From: Rhodospirillaceae bacterium
GTDB lineage: Bacteria > Pseudomonadota > Alphaproteobacteria > UBA8366 > GCA-2717185
Direction: 5' to 3'
Assembly: GCA_002717185.1 (NCBI GenBank)
Contig: PBDC01000113.1
Location: forward strand, 1-20,335
DNA length: 20,335 bases
The notes beneath the pieces were generated by a model, which saw only the letters and a list, made by a program, of their open reading frames with translations, was not told where the DNA came from and searched no databases. Numbering within the stretch: position 1 is the stretch's first letter; each line of letters starts with the position of its first letter. The position numbers were made by a program, and so were the translations under genes. This document shows positions 1-7,494 of this stretch, piece after piece.

Positions 1-1122
1 ATGGGCGGCATTTTTTCAGCCGAGGCTTTGGCGAAATCAACCAATACTCAGTATGAAAAAAAGCTGAAGATGAAGCCAAAGCATACGATCAAGCTTGGTA
101 CCGTGGTCGGCAAGAAGCACGATCGGGTTATTCGCTTTGGATTCTGGGAATTCGCGTCGGATCTGGAAGCTCGCACCGATGGTGAAATCGCGGTGGATGT
201 GTTGGGCGCGAATGCGATTTGCGCTGAGCAGGTTTGCGTGCAAAAGGCGATGCAGGGCGTAATTGATATTGCTGCTTCTTCGACACAAAACGCCTCTAGC
301 GTGGCGCCATGGTTGAATGCGATCGACTTCCCATACATGTTCCAGTCGAATGGGCAACTCTACCACTTCTTCATGAGTCCGAAATCTGACAAGTACTACC
401 GAAAGGTCTATCGCGAAAAGAATCGGATGGAAATCTTGTTCGTGTTGTGCGAGATGCGCCAGCTCTATATGGGCCTGAAGTGGAAAGATAAGCCACCGAT
501 CACCGAGATTGGACATTTGGCTGGTACAAAGAACCGCGTTACCAATACTCAGCTTGGCCGTATTGCCATGCAGCTTATGAAACTGAATCCAGTGCCTGTT
601 GCCTGGGTTGAAACCCTTGATGCGTTGAAAAACGGATTGATCGACGGTATGGAGACCTGGACGACGGCGACCACCGCGTTCAACATGGCGCCTGTAGTTT
701 CACAGTATGTTGGCCTGAAGTTTATCCCGGGTACGGGCCACGTCGCCATTAACACTCGGACCCTAGACAAGGTTGGCGATAGGCTGCGGGAAGACATTAT
801 GGAGTCCGGCTATCAAGCGCAGCGTGCGCTCATGTACAGCAACGAGGCAGGTCTAGCATTGGTTAGCGGTGAAGTGCCGAACCCGGGTCCGGATACAATC
901 TTTGGCAAGACCGGTACGCGCATGAACTTCTTCTCGGAAGAAGCGCTGAAGGAATGCGAAGATATTGCGAGCCCGAAGCGGCCGGAATACGATCGTTGGC
1001 ATGAAAAGCTGAACAAGATGTGTGGCTTTAGCCTTTATGACGAATTACTGCCGGTGGCTCGGGAATATGACAAGGACGCGCTAGCGATCAATGTCGAACC
1101 GCGACGTTGGTGGAAAGGATAG
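1..1122 (+). CDS. dctP: TRAP transporter substrate-binding protein, DctP family (5' end probably cut by window)
   Basis: Periplasmic solute receptor of a tripartite ATP-independent transporter; it would capture a carboxylate-type ligand and pass it to the DctQ/DctM pair encoded next. The 373 visible residues show the DctP fold pattern: a first lobe with the AMQGVIDIAAS segment (about 83-93), the conserved ligand-carboxylate arginine region at GTKNRV (R179), and the family motif of NPVPVAWVETLDALKNG followed by IDGMET (about 196-219). The first ten residues (GGIFSAEALA) look like the end of a signal peptide with an A-x-A-like cleavage site. The true start is therefore probably upstream of base 1, and the ATG at base 1 is likely an internal codon. 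It is followed by a strong terminator hairpin and then dctQM. The substrate is unknown. Confidence 0.93.
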   Translation: MGGIFSAEALAKSTNTQYEKKLKMKPKHTIKLGTVVGKKHDRVIRFGFWEFASDLEARTDGEIAVDVLGANAICAEQVCVQKAMQGVIDIAASSTQNASSVAPWLNAIDFPYMFQSNGQLYHFFMSPKSDKYYRKVYREKNRMEILFVLCEMRQLYMGLKWKDKPPITEIGHLAGTKNRVTNTQLGRIAMQLMKLNPVPVAWVETLDALKNGLIDGMETWTTATTAFNMAPVVSQYVGLKFIPGTGHVAINTRTLDKVGDRLREDIMESGYQAQRALMYSNEAGLALVSGEVPNPGPDTIFGKTGTRMNFFSEEALKECEDIASPKRPEYDRWHEKLNKMCGFSLYDELLPVAREYDKDALAINVEPRRWWKG

Positions 1123-1147
1123 GGCTTACGCCTAGAATGGTCGATTA

Positions 1148-1182
1148 GAGAAGGCGCGCCTCGACGCGCCTTCTCATTTTTT
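1148..1182 (+). terminator. Rho-independent terminator between dctP and dctQ
   Basis: A perfect 11-base-pair stem, GAGAAGGCGCG (1148-1158) pairing with CGCGCCTTCTC (1165-1175), closes a 6-base loop and is followed by ATTTTTT (1176-1182). It lies 26 bases past the dctP stop and 105 bases before dctQ. In TRAP operons such a hairpin commonly lets the binding protein be made in excess over the membrane subunits; that role is inferred here. Confidence 0.92.
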
Positions 1183-1287
1183 CGCCGTTGCGTGCTGGCG
1201 TGCTCTCAGGGCATGTGTTCCTTTATCGCATCGCTGCTGTGGGCACTATAGCGTGACGAACTTTAAACGGGCTCGGAGTGTGATTTC

Positions 1288-1836
1288 ATGAACCCGGTCA
1301 TGACAATCCTGAAGTGGTTGGACGACAACCTGGAAAAGACGGTCCTCGTTATTGCCTACGCGTTTTGTGCGGGCATCGTCGCCGTTGAAGTGTTTCGCCG
1401 TTATGTCTTTGGTCTGCAGGCGCCGTGGAGCACGTTCGTACCATCGTATCTATTCCTTTGGTTGACGTGGCTCGGCGCGTCGTACTGCGTGAAGCTGCGC
1501 AATCACCTCGTGTTCAATGAAGTTCGTGAGCGGTTGCCGCGCGGCTGGCAGTATTTTCTGGTCCAGTTCGACTACGTTCTTTATTTTATTTTCGGCGGCA
1601 TTGTCATCTATTGGTCGTTTGATTTGGTCGCCCTTCATTTTGAGATGGAGTCGATTGTTCCAGGCACGGACGACGTATTGAGTTGGTGGTTCTACAGCGC
1701 TACCCCCGTTGGCTGGACCATGCTGCTGATCCGGGTCGTCCAGAACATCGTGATCGATTACAATGATTATAAAAGCGGCGCACCAGTCCGTGTGAAGGGC
1801 GAGGGTATGGTCGCAGAGGTGGACCCCAATGCCTGA
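1288..1836 (+). CDS. dctQ: TRAP transporter small permease subunit, DctQ family
   Basis: Small integral membrane subunit of the TRAP transporter. The 182 residues contain four hydrophobic segments (about 17-37, 48-66, 92-115 and 130-152), the normal DctQ topology. They also show the family pattern FRRYVFG after the first helix and WLGASYCVKLRNHLVF in the second helix/loop region. The ATG at 1288 is preceded by a CGGAG ribosome-binding site at 1274-1278, nine bases away. The gene overlaps dctM by eight bases (1829-1836), which suggests translational coupling. The roughly 30-residue tail after the last helix is hydrophilic. The identification rests on topology, these motifs and its place between dctP and dctM. 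Confidence 0.92.
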   Translation: MNPVMTILKWLDDNLEKTVLVIAYAFCAGIVAVEVFRRYVFGLQAPWSTFVPSYLFLWLTWLGASYCVKLRNHLVFNEVRERLPRGWQYFLVQFDYVLYFIFGGIVIYWSFDLVALHFEMESIVPGTDDVLSWWFYSATPVGWTMLLIRVVQNIVIDYNDYKSGAPVRVKGEGMVAEVDPNA

Positions 1837-3136
1837 TGCTGTCCTGATTACGCTTCTTACGTTGTTCGCGGTGACCGTTTTCGCTTTGGGGACGCCCCTG
1901 ATGCTGATCATCGGGCTTTGGGTGGTCGGCATGCAGCTGATTTTCGATTTCCCGCTTGCTAATGTCGGCAGTTCCATGTTCGAAGGCTTGAACAGCTTCG
2001 CCTTGCTAGCGGCTCCATTGTTCATCCTCACAGGCGACTTGATTAGCGCCGGCGGTATCGCACGACGAATGTCCGACTTTGCGTTGGCCATCCTAGGATG
2101 GCTGCGTGGAGGCTTGGGCATGGCTTCTCTGGGAGCTTGCGGTATGTTTGCAGCGATTAGCGGGTCAAATGCTGCCACGACTGCGACGATCGGCTCGATT
2201 ACCTATCCGACGATGGTTAAACAGGGCTATGATCGTAATTTCTCAGCAGCGACTGCCGCGGCAGGCGGAACTGTTGGCATCATCATCCCGCCGAGTATTC
2301 TGTTTATCGTCTATGGCTACTTGATCAGTCTGCCTATCTCCGAGCTTTTCCTAGCGGGGATTATTCCGGGCATCCTGATGGTAGCGGTGATGATGATCGC
2401 CTGTTATTGGGTCAGCCGCAGGCGCTCTTACGGGCAAATCATACCGTTTGATTGGGGTATACTTCGGAAGACCTTTCCGGGTGCCAGTATCGGTATCATA
2501 GCCATCTTCATCGTGCTGGGTGGTATCTACACTGGTGTATTTTCTCCGACGGAAGCCTCGGCGGTGACAGTTGTCTACTGTCTGCTTGCTGGTCTGTTTG
2601 TGACGCGGGAAACAAAGTGGAAAGCGCTGCCCGACATATTCTTCCGCAGCGGTATCATCATAGGCATTATCGTGCCGCTGGTTGCAGTTTCGATCATGAT
2701 GCAAGAAATTCTTGCAGTGATTGGTGCGAAGGAGTTTATCGAAAGCCTGCTGACCGGACTGGGCGGCTTTTATACGATCTTATTCGTGATGATGGGGATG
2801 GTTCTAGCGGCCGGTACGATTCTGGAATCGGTGCCGAATACGATCATTCTGGCGCCCATCTTGGCGCCAATCGCTGTGACAATCGGTGTCGATCCGTTCC
2901 ACTTCGCTGTTATTTTCCTGATCGGTGATGCGATCGGCTTCATCACACCACCCTATGGCCTGAACCTTTATGTGGCGTCGGGCATTACTGGTTTGCCTTA
3001 CTTCCAAATAGTGCGGGAGGTATTGCCATATCTAATTTCGCTTATCTTCATTTGGGTAATTATTGCCTTGGTTCCTGAATTATCGACCTGGCTGGTCCAA
3101 TTTGCCGGTCTCGGTGGTGCTGGATTGAGGAACTAG
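1829..3136 (+). CDS. dctM: TRAP transporter large permease subunit, DctM family
   Basis: Large membrane subunit that carries the sodium-coupled transport path of a TRAP transporter. The 435 residues match the usual DctM length (about 425-435). They are almost entirely hydrophobic, with about eleven or twelve membrane segments. Family hallmarks are visible: GTPLMLIIGLW near the N-terminus, GMFAAISGSNAATTATIGS (about residues 106-124), GGTVGIIIPPSILFIVYG (about 146-163) and FITPPYGLNLYVASGI near 375-390. It begins inside the end of dctQ and ends eight bases before the next gene. It therefore appears co-transcribed with the lyase-like enzyme, tying transport to that enzyme's substrate or product. 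Confidence 0.96.
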   Translation: MPDAVLITLLTLFAVTVFALGTPLMLIIGLWVVGMQLIFDFPLANVGSSMFEGLNSFALLAAPLFILTGDLISAGGIARRMSDFALAILGWLRGGLGMASLGACGMFAAISGSNAATTATIGSITYPTMVKQGYDRNFSAATAAAGGTVGIIIPPSILFIVYGYLISLPISELFLAGIIPGILMVAVMMIACYWVSRRRSYGQIIPFDWGILRKTFPGASIGIIAIFIVLGGIYTGVFSPTEASAVTVVYCLLAGLFVTRETKWKALPDIFFRSGIIIGIIVPLVAVSIMMQEILAVIGAKEFIESLLTGLGGFYTILFVMMGMVLAAGTILESVPNTIILAPILAPIAVTIGVDPFHFAVIFLIGDAIGFITPPYGLNLYVASGITGLPYFQIVREVLPYLISLIFIWVIIALVPELSTWLVQFAGLGGAGLRN

Positions 3137-3144
3137 ATCAGGCG

Positions 3145-4599
3145 ATGAGCCGTGTAAAGGTCGTCGATACCACTCTGCGGGACGGCCACCAGTGCTTGTG
3201 GGCTACCCGCATGACAACTGCAATGATGCGTCCCGTTCTGGAACGCATGGACTGCGCCGGGTTTGATGTGATTGAACTTATGGGCGCGGTGCATTTCGAT
3301 ACCTGCGTCCGGTTCCTTGGTGAAAACCCCTGGGACCGGCTGAAGCTGTTTCGCGACACATTTAAGAACACCGAACGGCAGGCGATCGTGCGCAGCAAAT
3401 GCGCGCTTCGCTTTGATCTTGAACCGGATGATATCAATCTGTTGTGGTACGAGCTTTTGGTCCGTAACGGCATCGAGAGCCTGATCGCGTTTGACGGGCT
3501 GCATGATCTGGGTAACCTTGAAGGCGGTCTTAAATATGCGAAGTCACTTGGTGCGCGCACTCAGGGCTGGCTGATTTTCAGCGAGAGCCCAGTACATACG
3601 GACCAACTTTACGTCACCAAGGCGCGGGAATTCCTCGACCGCTGCGAGGTGGATTCCCTGATGATAGAGGATACTAGTGGCATCCTGACGGCGGAACGGC
3701 TGCGTAGCCTTGTGCCAGCACTGCAGGCGGAGATTGGCCCTAACGTGCCACTAGGCCTGCATACGCATAATTTGGCAGGGCTTGGCCAATCACTGTACAT
3801 AGAAGCTGCCCGCCTCGGAATTGACAATATTTACACCTGTATCTCGCCCATCGCGGATGGCAACGCGCCACCCTCGGTACAAACAACGGCACGAAACCTG
3901 AGACATTACGGTTTCGATATCGCGGTTGATGATACGGTGCTGGGTGAAATTGGCACGCATTTCGAGGATGTTGCCATTCGAAGCGGCTTCCCGCTCGGCC
4001 GGCCGCAGGATTTCGATGCCGCCAGCCTCGATCATCAGATCCCCGGCGGGGTCATGAGCAATCTGGTTAGTCAACTCGACGCGGCCGGCTTGATAGAGAA
4101 GTTACCTGCAGTGTTAGAGGAATGCGGTCGTATTCGAGCGGAGACAGGCTGGCCGATCATGGTGACGCCTTTTTCGCAGTTTGTCGGGGTGCAAGCGACA
4201 CTTAACGTATTGACCGGTAGCCGTTACACCCAGGTGCCCGACGAGATGAAGAAATACGCATTGGGCTATTACGGTGATCTGCTTGCGCCCGTCGACCCCG
4301 ATGTGCTCGATCGCATCGTAGATAACGGGTCAAAGCTAATCCCACTAGTGCCACCGACCCCGGAACCTGCCTTGCCGGCTCTACGTGAACGCCATCCGCA
4401 AGCAAGCGATGAGGAGTTGCTGCTGTGGCATTCATTCCCCGAGGAAATCGTCGCCAATATGTTCTCAGCGATCCCCGATGAGACCGACTATTCTGGCGGT
4501 GCATTGCAGCACTTGTTGGAAGAGGTTGTGAAGCGACCTGATTTGTCGCGGGTGTTTGTATCCAACGGCACGACAACGCTCGATATACGCGGGCGCTGA
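3145..4599 (+). CDS. Carboxyltransferase/HMGL-like TIM-barrel metalloenzyme, biotin domain absent
   Basis: Related to the carboxyltransferase part of oxaloacetate decarboxylase alpha and pyruvate carboxylase. The 484 residues show DTTLRDGHQ (8-16, with metal ligand D8 and substrate R12), ATRM (20-23), ENPWDRL (60-66) typical of OadA, IVRS (81-84), the metal ligands H206 and H208 in LHTHN, and IPGGVMSNL (299-307). Two features do not fit biotin-dependent transfer. The carbamylated metal-binding lysine of the KDMAG motif is glutamate here (E175 in IEDTSG), and the catalytic threonine of PGGxxTNL is serine (S305). There is no C-terminal biotinyl domain or AMKM motif, and no separate carrier in the window. 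It starts eight bases after dctM. A biotin-independent lyase, aldolase or decarboxylase is more likely than a carboxylase; the substrate is unknown. Databases may label it pyruvate carboxylase subunit B. Confidence 0.85.
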   Translation: MSRVKVVDTTLRDGHQCLWATRMTTAMMRPVLERMDCAGFDVIELMGAVHFDTCVRFLGENPWDRLKLFRDTFKNTERQAIVRSKCALRFDLEPDDINLLWYELLVRNGIESLIAFDGLHDLGNLEGGLKYAKSLGARTQGWLIFSESPVHTDQLYVTKAREFLDRCEVDSLMIEDTSGILTAERLRSLVPALQAEIGPNVPLGLHTHNLAGLGQSLYIEAARLGIDNIYTCISPIADGNAPPSVQTTARNLRHYGFDIAVDDTVLGEIGTHFEDVAIRSGFPLGRPQDFDAASLDHQIPGGVMSNLVSQLDAAGLIEKLPAVLEECGRIRAETGWPIMVTPFSQFVGVQATLNVLTGSRYTQVPDEMKKYALGYYGDLLAPVDPDVLDRIVDNGSKLIPLVPPTPEPALPALRERHPQASDEELLLWHSFPEEIVANMFSAIPDETDYSGGALQHLLEEVVKRPDLSRVFVSNGTTTLDIRGR

Positions 4600-4848
4600 C
4601 CCGGAAACAGACTGGTGGTTTAATTAACAAACATACCCACGGACCGCGTTTAATTTGAGTTGCTCGCAATTATTGAGGTGAAGAAGCGGTGAGGGTTGAT
4701 TAACGGCGCGTACCTTTATTTTGAGATAGAGCGAGCGGAAACACCTGTAATAGCTCACTATAGACGCAGCTTCTTCGGCGCACTTTTGTTGACCTTTACT
4801 TGGTAGTGCTAGCGCTTTGTCAATTCCCGGCCCGGACAAGGAGTATTC

Positions 4849-6084
4849 ATGACCAAACGCATTCTCGAGGGCGTTAGGGTGATCGACCTGACGCAATTCT
4901 TCGTTGGTCCGCACGCAACCTTGTTGCTGGCTGGATTGGGCGCTGAGGTAATCCGGGTCGATAACCCTGCGACTGGCGATAGCCTGTCCGACTCGCCGAT
5001 CTATGCGGGGCTAGAGGGCGTGTCCTTCGAGCGCAAGACACCTGATGATTTGGGTGTACCGTTTCTCAAAAGAGCGCGTGGAAAGAAGGCGGTGACCCTC
5101 AATCTCAAACATCCGGAAGGGGTCCGTTTACTAATGGCGTTGTCCGATAAGGCAGACGTGCTGGTTGAGAACTTCAGCGTCGGCGTTACAAAGAGACTTG
5201 GTATAGATTTCGAGACCATGCATAGGCAAAACCCACGCCTTGTCTATTGTTCGATTACTGGCTACGGGCAGACTGGTCCCGACGCATATCTCAAATGTTT
5301 CGACGCTGCGGCACAAGCAGCCAGTGGCCTGATGAGCATGACCGGTCAACCTGGCGGCCCGCCAACCAAGGCAGGCACCGCGCTGGCTGATTCCATCTCC
5401 AGCGTCTTCGGGTTGGCTGGCATATTGGCGGCGCTCTATCATCAGGAGCGCACGGGTGAGGGTCAGCATGTCGATGTGGCGATGGTCGATTCTATCTTCT
5501 CTCTCATATATGACGACCCGCTGGAAGGGTATCAGCAGCTTGGTCTGGACTACCGTCAGGGTAATCGAGTGCCGCGAGTTTCGCCCTTCAACAGTTACAA
5601 AACCAAGGATCGTTGGTTGATAATAGGGACGGCTACGGACGTCCACTGGCAGAACCTCTGCGACGTGATGGGGTGTCCAGAACTCAAGGATCATCCCGAT
5701 TACGCCACCAGCAGCAATCGGCTGCTCAAAAATGACCAAGTCGATGCAATTGTCGCAGAGTGGGCTGCAACGCAGGTCGGTGACGAGGCAATGACGACCC
5801 TTCGCGACGCTGGTATCGTCTGCAGCCCGATCAACGATATTGAGGATGTGAAGGCGTGGCCCCATATCCAGGCCCGGGGTATGATCGAGGATCTTGTGCA
5901 TCCGACCCTGGGACCGCTCGAGGGCCTCAACGCGTCCGGCTACCCGATTAAATTTAGCGGCGCCGAGACTGGCTATCGCAGCCCGCCAGTGATGTACGGC
6001 AATGACAATGCGGAAATTTTCTGTGAACTCCTCGGGCTCGATGCAGAGGCAATGGAAAAATTGTTAGCGGATGGCGTTATCTGA
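4849..6084 (+). CDS. CaiB/BaiF family (class III) CoA-transferase, first copy
   Basis: Would move CoA from an acyl-CoA donor to a carboxylic acid, activating it for later steps. The 411 residues have the usual family length and order: an N-terminal GVRVIDLTQFFVGPHAT segment (8-23), LLAGLGAEVIRVD, NLKHPEG (85-91), DVLVENFSVGV, and SITGYGQTGP (135-144). The catalytic aspartate is D181 in TALADSIS, followed by GEGQHVDVAMVDS. The start is fixed by AAGGAG at 4838-4843, five bases before the ATG. The RidA-family gene follows after 11 bases, so the two are probably co-transcribed. It is clearly diverged from the second CaiB-type gene in this window, so a different substrate pair is likely. The acid it activates cannot be told from sequence alone. 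Confidence 0.93.
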   Translation: MTKRILEGVRVIDLTQFFVGPHATLLLAGLGAEVIRVDNPATGDSLSDSPIYAGLEGVSFERKTPDDLGVPFLKRARGKKAVTLNLKHPEGVRLLMALSDKADVLVENFSVGVTKRLGIDFETMHRQNPRLVYCSITGYGQTGPDAYLKCFDAAAQAASGLMSMTGQPGGPPTKAGTALADSISSVFGLAGILAALYHQERTGEGQHVDVAMVDSIFSLIYDDPLEGYQQLGLDYRQGNRVPRVSPFNSYKTKDRWLIIGTATDVHWQNLCDVMGCPELKDHPDYATSSNRLLKNDQVDAIVAEWAATQVGDEAMTTLRDAGIVCSPINDIEDVKAWPHIQARGMIEDLVHPTLGPLEGLNASGYPIKFSGAETGYRSPPVMYGNDNAEIFCELLGLDAEAMEKLLADGVI

Positions 6085-6095
6085 GGAAGTCGAAT

Positions 6096-6467
6096 ATGGC
6101 GCGGCATAACATCTCTTCTGGACATCCGTTTGAGCCGGTGCTCGGATATACCCGCGCGGTCAAGGTCGGTAACACCATACATGTCTCCGGCACCACAGCC
6201 GACGGCGCTGATGCATACGATCAGGCGAGAAAAGTCCTCGCCATTATTAAGCAAGCACTCACGGAAGCAAGCGCGGGACCGGAACATGTCGTACGCACGG
6301 TAATCTACGTAACCGACATGGAGGTGCATTCAGATGGTGTCATCAAGGCGCATGGCGAAATGTTCAGGCACATTCGCCCGGCTAGTACGCTGGTCGCCAT
6401 CAGTGCCTTGTTGCGGCCGGAACTGTTTGTCGAAATTGAGGCCTACGCGATCATTGAGGATGCCTGA
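6096..6467 (+). CDS. RidA (YjgF/UK114) family protein lacking the RidA catalytic arginine
   Basis: A 123-residue member of the trimeric Rid family. Family features are a VGNTIHVSGTTA strand (24-35), the helix carrying ARKVLAIIKQAL (44-55), VVRTVIYVTDM (65-75), and the C-terminal VEIEAYAI (112-119). True RidA enamine/imine deaminases have an arginine in PARS that binds the substrate carboxylate. Here the matching position is serine (PAST, S97), as in Rid subfamilies that are not imine deaminases. The role may be a different hydrolysis or a small-ligand function within the pathway. GAGGAAG at 6083-6089 gives a good ribosome-binding site. The gene ends six bases from the convergent dioxygenase gene on the other strand. 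Confidence 0.92.
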   Translation: MARHNISSGHPFEPVLGYTRAVKVGNTIHVSGTTADGADAYDQARKVLAIIKQALTEASAGPEHVVRTVIYVTDMEVHSDGVIKAHGEMFRHIRPASTLVAISALLRPELFVEIEAYAIIEDA

Positions 6468-6473
6468 TAGGCA

Positions 6474-7343
6474 TTATTCCACAGCAGATTTTTGGCCTTG
6501 AACGGTGAAGAAAGAGGCCGATTTCGGTTGTTCCGGCAGTTCAATCATCGCTTCGCTTAGACGTGCGGTCCGTGTCGCCTCTCCGCGTAGGATCATCCCT
6601 TCGTTCGGATTTTCCATCGGGTTGCGCGCAAGGGGGAAGGCATCGGCCGCGCTGTAGACGCAGATATAGAGGTTGCGCGAGCGGTCAGAGCAGTTCGGCG
6701 CCGAGCCATGTGCCAACCGAGTGTGCATCAGGCAAACGCTCCCCGCCTTGCCTGTTACGGGAATGGATTCGTTCAATAGCCGCTCTTCCTCCTCGCCAGA
6801 GACTGCGCCGACGAAATTTCCGTCTTGGTATAGTGACAGCATAGGACCACGGTGCGAGCCCGGAACAACACGTAGGCAGCCATTTTCTTCAGTTACATCG
6901 TCCAGCATCAGCAGAGCTGTCACCACATTGTCATTCGTATGCGGCGTGAATAGGAAGTCCTGATGGTAGTGCACAGTCGTGTCCGAACCTGGCAGTTTCA
7001 GATTAATTTTGCAGTGATGGAACTTCAGGTTCGGCCCGATTAGTTGGTTTACCATGTCTGTCATCGAAGCGTTGCGCATCACGTCCATATACGTGTCCGA
7101 AATATCGGAGGGGTTGTTGACCCGGCGCAGAGCCGGTTTGTCCGCTGTGTGTTCTATCCCCATATCAAAGCGTGGCCGGTCATCCAAGGTCGGCGGCCCG
7201 AATGGTTCGCTATGCGCCCGGCTCTCCTCCACCCAGCCAGTAATTTCCGTGTTAAGCGCGTCGAGCTGTGCCGGCGTTACCGCATTAGGAACAGCGAGCA
7301 CGCCGTCGCTCCAGAATTGATCGATTTGAGTTTGCGTAAGCAT
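6474..7343 (-). CDS. Phytanoyl-CoA dioxygenase (PhyH) family Fe(II)/2-oxoglutarate oxygenase
   Basis: A 289-residue non-haem iron oxygenase that would hydroxylate a substrate using oxygen and 2-oxoglutarate. The iron facial triad is visible as H127 and D129 in HYHQDF and H212 in LAHGSAPN. R223, eleven residues after the distal histidine, is placed to hold 2-oxoglutarate, matching the PhyH spacing. The N-terminus (QIDQFWSDGVLAVPNAV) and LMLDDVTEENGCLRVVPGSH (146-165) are typical of bacterial PhyH proteins. On the minus strand a GGAG site sits eight bases before the ATG. It stands alone on this strand, divergent from the MmgE/PrpD gene and sharing with it a 151-base promoter region. The family covers many small-molecule hydroxylases, so the substrate is open. 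Confidence 0.93.
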   Translation of the reverse strand: MLTQTQIDQFWSDGVLAVPNAVTPAQLDALNTEITGWVEESRAHSEPFGPPTLDDRPRFDMGIEHTADKPALRRVNNPSDISDTYMDVMRNASMTDMVNQLIGPNLKFHHCKINLKLPGSDTTVHYHQDFLFTPHTNDNVVTALLMLDDVTEENGCLRVVPGSHRGPMLSLYQDGNFVGAVSGEEEERLLNESIPVTGKAGSVCLMHTRLAHGSAPNCSDRSRNLYICVYSAADAFPLARNPMENPNEGMILRGEATRTARLSEAMIELPEQPKSASFFTVQGQKSAVE

Positions 7344-7415
7344 GCGGAAGACTCCATTGCAGGAACGAGCAGTATAAAGCGGTTAGTGGTTGGTTTTATA
7401 GGGAGATAGACTTGC

Positions 7416-7449
7416 CCCGCAGGTCTGGACAAATTTCCCGCAGGCATGG
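7416..7449. repeat. 13-base direct repeat, 21-base period, in a divergent promoter region
   Basis: CCCGCAGGTCTGG (7416-7428) recurs as CCCGCAGGCATGG (7437-7449), matching at 11 of 13 positions. The copies are 21 bases apart, close to two helical turns, and lie between the divergent PhyH-family gene and the MmgE/PrpD gene. They could be a paired operator for a regulator. No regulator for it can be named. Confidence 0.4.
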
Positions 7450-7482
7450 CAATCTTTGGCGAAACTCACCGGTACTATAGCT

Positions 7483-7487
7483 AGGAG
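7483..7487 (+). promoter_or_regulatory. Ribosome-binding site that fixes the MmgE/PrpD start
   Basis: AGGAG lies seven bases before the ATG at 7495. The open frame extends upstream to a TTG at 7456, but that codon has no comparable site, so 7495 is chosen as the start. Confidence 0.8.
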
Positions 7488-7494
7488 ACGCGTG

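Noticed and set aside
1450..2178. 242-residue minus-strand open frame across dctQ and dctM
   Set aside because: It lies opposite two well-supported membrane protein genes and has no domain or ribosome-binding site; it is an antisense shadow.
4624..4914. 96-residue minus-strand frame in the 249-base gap before the first CoA-transferase
   Set aside because: Overlaps the start of the supported plus-strand gene and its ribosome-binding site, and shows no recognisable motif. The gap otherwise holds a weak TTGACC at 4789-4794 without a matching -10 box.
5131..5901. 256-residue minus-strand open frame inside the first CoA-transferase gene
   Set aside because: Fully antisense to a complete, motif-bearing CoA-transferase; no family features of its own.
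7456..7494. N-terminal extension of the MmgE/PrpD gene from a TTG at 7456
   Set aside because: The ATG at 7495 has a well-placed AGGAG at 7483-7487 and gives the normal family length; the extension is basic and unlike the family N-terminus.
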